From Xanthomonas theicola (GTDB lineage: Bacteria; Pseudomonadota; Gammaproteobacteria; Xanthomonadales; Xanthomonadaceae): a stretch of DNA of 64,000 bases. The notes below the pieces were generated by a model. That model saw nothing but the letters and a program-made list of their open reading frames with translations. It was not told where the DNA came from and did not search any database. The translations under genes were made by a program, and so were the position numbers. Below are positions 61,037 to 64,000 of the stretch, piece after piece. How positions within the stretch are numbered: the first letter of the stretch is position 1; each line of letters starts with the position of its first letter. Where the stretch lies: positions 1,094,001 through 1,158,000 of the forward strand of contig NZ_CP049017.1 of NCBI RefSeq assembly GCF_014236795.1, in the 5' to 3' direction.

Positions 61037-62250
61037 ATGATGGCACTCTTTGATCTGACCGTGCGGCAAGCCAAGGCCGCCGAGAAAACCTACAGTATCC
61101 CCGACACCGACGGCCTAGGCCTGGTGGTCACACTACCGGTGGCAAATCGTGGCATCTGCGCTACTACTGGCTCGGTAAGCAAAAGCGCATCTCTCTGGGC
61201 ACCTACCCTGAGATCGGACTGCGTGAAGCACGCAGCTTGCGTGATGAAGCTCGCGCGCTCCTGGCAAAGGGTATCAATCCGCACGCTGACCGCAAACGTA
61301 AGCGACACGCTGTCAAGCTGGCCTCGGACTACACGTTCAAGGCGGTCTTCAATGCCTGGGTCGAGCATCGCACGAAGGAACTCAAGGAAGGCAGGAACAG
61401 CACGCTTACGCAGATCAAGCGAATCTTCGTGAAAGATGTGCTGCCCAGCCTTGAAAAGATGTCGATCTACGACATTCGCCGGCCTCAGCTCCTGGGCGTC
61501 TTGGCGCGGATCGAGGGGCGCAAGGCTTTCACTACTGCCGAGAAGGTCCGCACCTGGCTGGGCCAGTTGTTCCGCTACGCCTTGGTCATCGTGGAGGGCA
61601 TGGAGGCCAATCCGGCTACCGACCTCGACGTGGTGGCGGAGCCCAAGCCTCCGGTGAGCCACAACCCCTACCTGCATCTGCCCGAACTGCCCGGCTTTCT
61701 CCAGAAGCTCAGGCTCTACAACCCTCGTGGCTGGCAAACGCAACTCGGCATTCGGCTGCTGCTCCTGACCGGGGTACGTACCGGCGAGCTACGGCTGGCC
61801 ACCCCGGACCAGTTCGACCTCGACCGCGGTCTTTGGATTATTCCGCCGCAGATCGTCAAGCAGCTTCAGGAGGAAATGCGCAAGGCCGGCAAGCGCCCGC
61901 AGGATGTTCCGCCTTACATCGTGCCGCTGTCCCTTCAGGCCATTGAGATCGTGCGCTACCTCTTGGGGATCATGCGGCCTGCTCAGCGCCACTTGCTGAC
62001 GCACCGCAGCGAACTCAAAAAGCGCATCAGCGAGAACACTCTCAATGCCGCCTTGAAGCGGATGGGCTACGAGGACCAACTGACCGGCCATGGCATCCGC
62101 GGGACTATCTCGACAGCGCTCAACGAGATTGGCTATCCCAAGATTTGGGTGGATGCGCAGCTTTCGCACGCTGATCCAAACAGGGTGAGTTCGGCTTACA
62201 ACCACGCCAAGTATGTGGAGCCGCGACGCCGGATGATGCAAGACTGCGAC
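61037..62250 (+). pseudogene. P4-type tyrosine integrase, frameshifted and 3'-truncated
   Basis: The start MALFDLTVRQAKAAEKTYSI and DTDGLGLVVT is in one frame. At about 61130 a one-base change moves the reading to GGKSWHLRYYWLGKQKRISL, which then continues in the long frame to 62250. Catalytic residues R (LTGVRTGELRLA), HxxR (TGHGIRGTIS), H (LSHADPN) and Y (SSAYNHAKYV) remain. After YVEPRRRMMQD the frame runs into IS3 sequence, so the usual 30-residue tail is missing. It sits 225 bases from tRNA-Gly, its probable target. It is probably inactive. Confidence 0.87.
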
Positions 62251-63452
62251 GTCCCCCCGCTTTCAGTAGCGGGGCTCTTTAGAGTCCGGGTTTCATCGTA
62301 GCGGCTTTGGCCGCTAGCTGTTGGGCATAGGCGGCCGGGGTCAGGCCGCCCAAGATCTTCTTCGGTCGCTCCTCGTTATATTCCCGTCGCCAGGTCTCGA
62401 TCTCGGTGCGGGCGTGCAGCAGCCTCGGGAACCAGTGCTCGTTGAGGCATTCGTCGCGCAGGCGGCCGTTGAAGCTCTCGATGTAGGCGTTCTGGTTCGG
62501 CTTGCCTGGCTGGATCAAGCGCAGCTGCACACCGCGCTCGTGGGCCCACGTCACCATCGTCTTGCCGCAGAACTCCTTGCCGTTGTCGGTGCGGATCACC
62601 TGCGGCAGACCCCGTGTCAGCGCCAGCCGATCCAGCACCCGGGCCACGCCGTGGCCGGAGATGGCCCGCTCCACCTCGATCGCCACCGCCTCGTGCGTGG
62701 CATCGTCGACGATGGTCAGGGCCTTGAGCACCCGGCCCTCGGCGGTGCGGTCGAACACGAAGTCCATCGACCAGACCTGGTTGGCGGTTCCAGGCCGAAG
62801 CAACGGTTGGCGCTCGCCCAGCAGCACCTTCTTCCGCTTGCGCCGGCGCACCTGCAACCTGGCCTCCTGATACAGCCGTTCCACCCGCTTGTAGTTCACC
62901 GGCCACTGCTCCTGCCGCAGCTTCAGATAGATCATCCCGACGCCGTAGCGCTTGTGCCGCTGCGCTAGCGCCAGGATCCGCTCGCGCAGCTCGACGTTGC
63001 GATCCGGACGTGGGACGTAGCGCAGCGCGCTGGCGCTCATCCGCACCACGGCCAGCGCCCGCCGCTCAGGGAGCCCGCGCTCCATCAGGTGCCGCACCAG
63101 CATCCTGCGCGCCGGTGCGGTCACCACTTTTTTCGCAGGGCGTCCTTGATGACGTCGTTCTCGAACAGCTGCTCGGCCAGCAGCTTCTTCAGCCGCGTGT
63201 TCTCCGCCTCCAGCTCCTTGAGCCGCTTGGCCTCCGGCACGCTCATGCCGCCGAACTTGCTGCGCCACAGGTAGTAGGAGGCCTCGCTGAACCCGTGCCG
63301 CCGGCACAGGTCCTTCACCGCCACGCCGGCTTCGGCCTCACGCAGGAAGCCGATGATCTGCTCTTCGGAAAAGCGCTTCTTCACGTCCAATCTCCGTCTC
63401 GTTGGGGATTGGACTCCAAATCGCCGTGCTACTCAAAACCGGGGGGACGTCG
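62247..63452 (-). mobile_element. IS3-family insertion sequence (IS407-like), apparently intact
   Basis: Inverted tips share cgacgtcccccc (62247-62258 and, inverted, 63441-63452). Between them are orfA and orfB with the usual overlap. The same element survives as a stub at 24957-25135. The target duplication could not be recognised, and exact ends may differ by a few bases. Confidence 0.85.
62279..63390 (-). CDS. IS3-family transposase OrfAB (made by frameshifting)
   Basis: OrfA (63121-63390, 89 residues, TTG start) has the helix-turn-helix [20 protein letters not shown] and a leucine-zipper-like coil [20 protein letters not shown]. Near its end is an AAAAAAG run (63128-63133 as T6 on the plus strand) suited to -1 slippage. 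The second frame then continues [15 protein letters not shown] to the DDE core: [16 protein letters not shown] and [13 protein letters not shown]. It ends [19 protein letters not shown]. All catalytic residues are present, so it may be active. Confidence 0.9.
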
Positions 63453-63535
63453 GCTTCTATCCAGCAGCCTGGATATCGAGCGTAAGCTCTGACCACGTCG
63501 CGTTTCGATTTGGAGTACCGCGCGCTCTTCTGCGC

Positions 63536-63694
63536 TCAGGTGGAGATAGCTTCTTGACATGCATACACCCTACTGGCTGAGAGGGTGTTGCGCTTGGAAG
63601 TTGAGTCTAAGTACTGCCCCGGAGGGCACCCCTGCTCTGCAAAAGCAGGGCACCAAAAGACGAGCACAAGAGAAAACACTATCACTCTCAGCAT
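63536..63694 (-). pseudogene. Truncated DUF4189-type secreted protein
   Basis: A 52-residue frame starts MLRVIVFSLVLVFWCPAFAEQ, a clear signal peptide, followed by GCPPGQY, the usual start of mature DUF4189 proteins in xanthomonads. It then departs into STSKRNTLSASRV and stops. The rest of the domain is missing, so this is a 5' remnant. It lies downstream of a fuller DUF4189 gene on the same strand. Confidence 0.6.
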
Positions 63695-63792
63695 TAGACA
63701 TCCCTTCTTGTAAATCACCTTGCAAGAATTTTGTGGGATTAGAACCCGGCTTTCTTCTCATTCGCCGAGCTGTTCCTTTTCCTTGATCGCAA

Positions 63793-64000
63793 TCAATATC
63801 TTTCAAAGATCTGTTCTGTACATGCGGTATAGATAATCTTGCAAGCTGCCACGGAAAAATTTGCATTGGCTTTTTTGCATCTCTCCAATGCGACTTCACT
63901 TGCCTTTGGAATGCTCACTTCCCCTGCGAACGTCGAGCCCCCTCCATCAAATGTTTTCCCCTGCATTTGTGGCTCTGCAATGGCTGCGCACTGGTTTTTG
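63793..64000 (-). CDS. DUF4189-domain protein (partial, 5' end outside window)
   Basis: The last 68 codons are visible. KNQCAAIAEPQ matches the DUF4189 core, where NQCxAIA is conserved. It is followed by KASEVALERCKKANANFSVAACKIIYTACTEQIF with paired cysteines that probably form disulfides, so the product is likely periplasmic or secreted. Function is unknown. Base composition is much poorer in GC than the rest of the window. Confidence 0.72.
   Translation of the reverse strand, partial: KNQCAAIAEPQMQGKTFDGGGSTFAGEVSIPKASEVALERCKKANANFSVAACKIIYTACTEQIFERY

Overview
The window looks like chromosomal DNA from the genus Xanthomonas or a close relative in the Xanthomonadaceae. Three things suggest this: the very GC-rich coding sequence, the gene order flhB-flhA-flhF-flhG-fliA-cheY-cheZ-cheA followed by motC-motD-parC-parP, and a fruBKA operon with an adjacent OprB-type porin. 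The species cannot be fixed from the window. All names below rest on motif and family recognition by eye; no search was run.

Region 1 (1-21.7 kb, minus strand) is the late flagellar and chemotaxis block. It encodes the export-gate proteins FlhA/FlhB, the flagellar placement GTPase and ATPase FlhF/FlhG, sigma-28 (FliA), two CheA/CheY pairs, CheZ, a second stator pair MotC/MotD, the polar array-positioning pair ParC/ParP, a STAS-domain protein, one intact transducer (MCP), a YcgR-type flagellar brake and the start of a cheW gene. Five sites fit a sigma-28 promoter with an identical 15-nt spacer (cheW, ycgR, MCP, STAS-cheY-cheA, motC), and a good sigma-54 site lies before flhB. Decayed MCP remnants flank the intact MCP. 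A heptanucleotide repeat (gggactc) recurs in the block, including four copies inside the larger-operon cheA, where gain or loss of one unit would shift the frame.

Region 2 (21.7-29.2 kb) is a worn island: a fragment cut by an IS481 remnant, an alpha/beta hydrolase diverging from an HxlR regulator, a LysR fragment, a nest of IS3, IS5 and IS30 elements, a toxin-antitoxin pair, a tyrosine integrase, and a lone 3' half of tRNA-Leu(UAA) that marks an attachment site.

Region 3 (29.4-44.8 kb) is the most interesting part. A HAD phosphatase, a class III aminotransferase, a stand-alone ketosynthase with its own acyl carrier protein, a FemAB/GNAT-like transferase, an arginase-fold protein, a DegT aminotransferase, two half-size EamA/SMR membrane proteins and an esterase lie next to an operon encoding a two-component system, a TolC-like channel, a MacB-type ABC exporter and its adaptor. 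It reads as an uncharacterised pathway for making and exporting an amino-containing acyl product.

Region 4 (45.3-53.3 kb) is fructose uptake: an OprB porin, fruA, fruK, fruB and the divergent LacI-type fruR with a perfect palindromic operator between them. Region 5 (53.4-60.8 kb) holds a LysE exporter broken by one nonsense codon, two small conserved-looking genes, a UDP-sugar dehydrogenase, a decayed low-molecular-weight tyrosine phosphatase, a thioredoxin/NHL protein, uvrC, pgsA and tRNA-Gly(GCC). Region 6 (60.9-64 kb) is a second island edge at tRNA-Gly: a frameshifted integrase cut by an intact IS3 element, then two DUF4189-type secreted proteins, one truncated and one running off the window.
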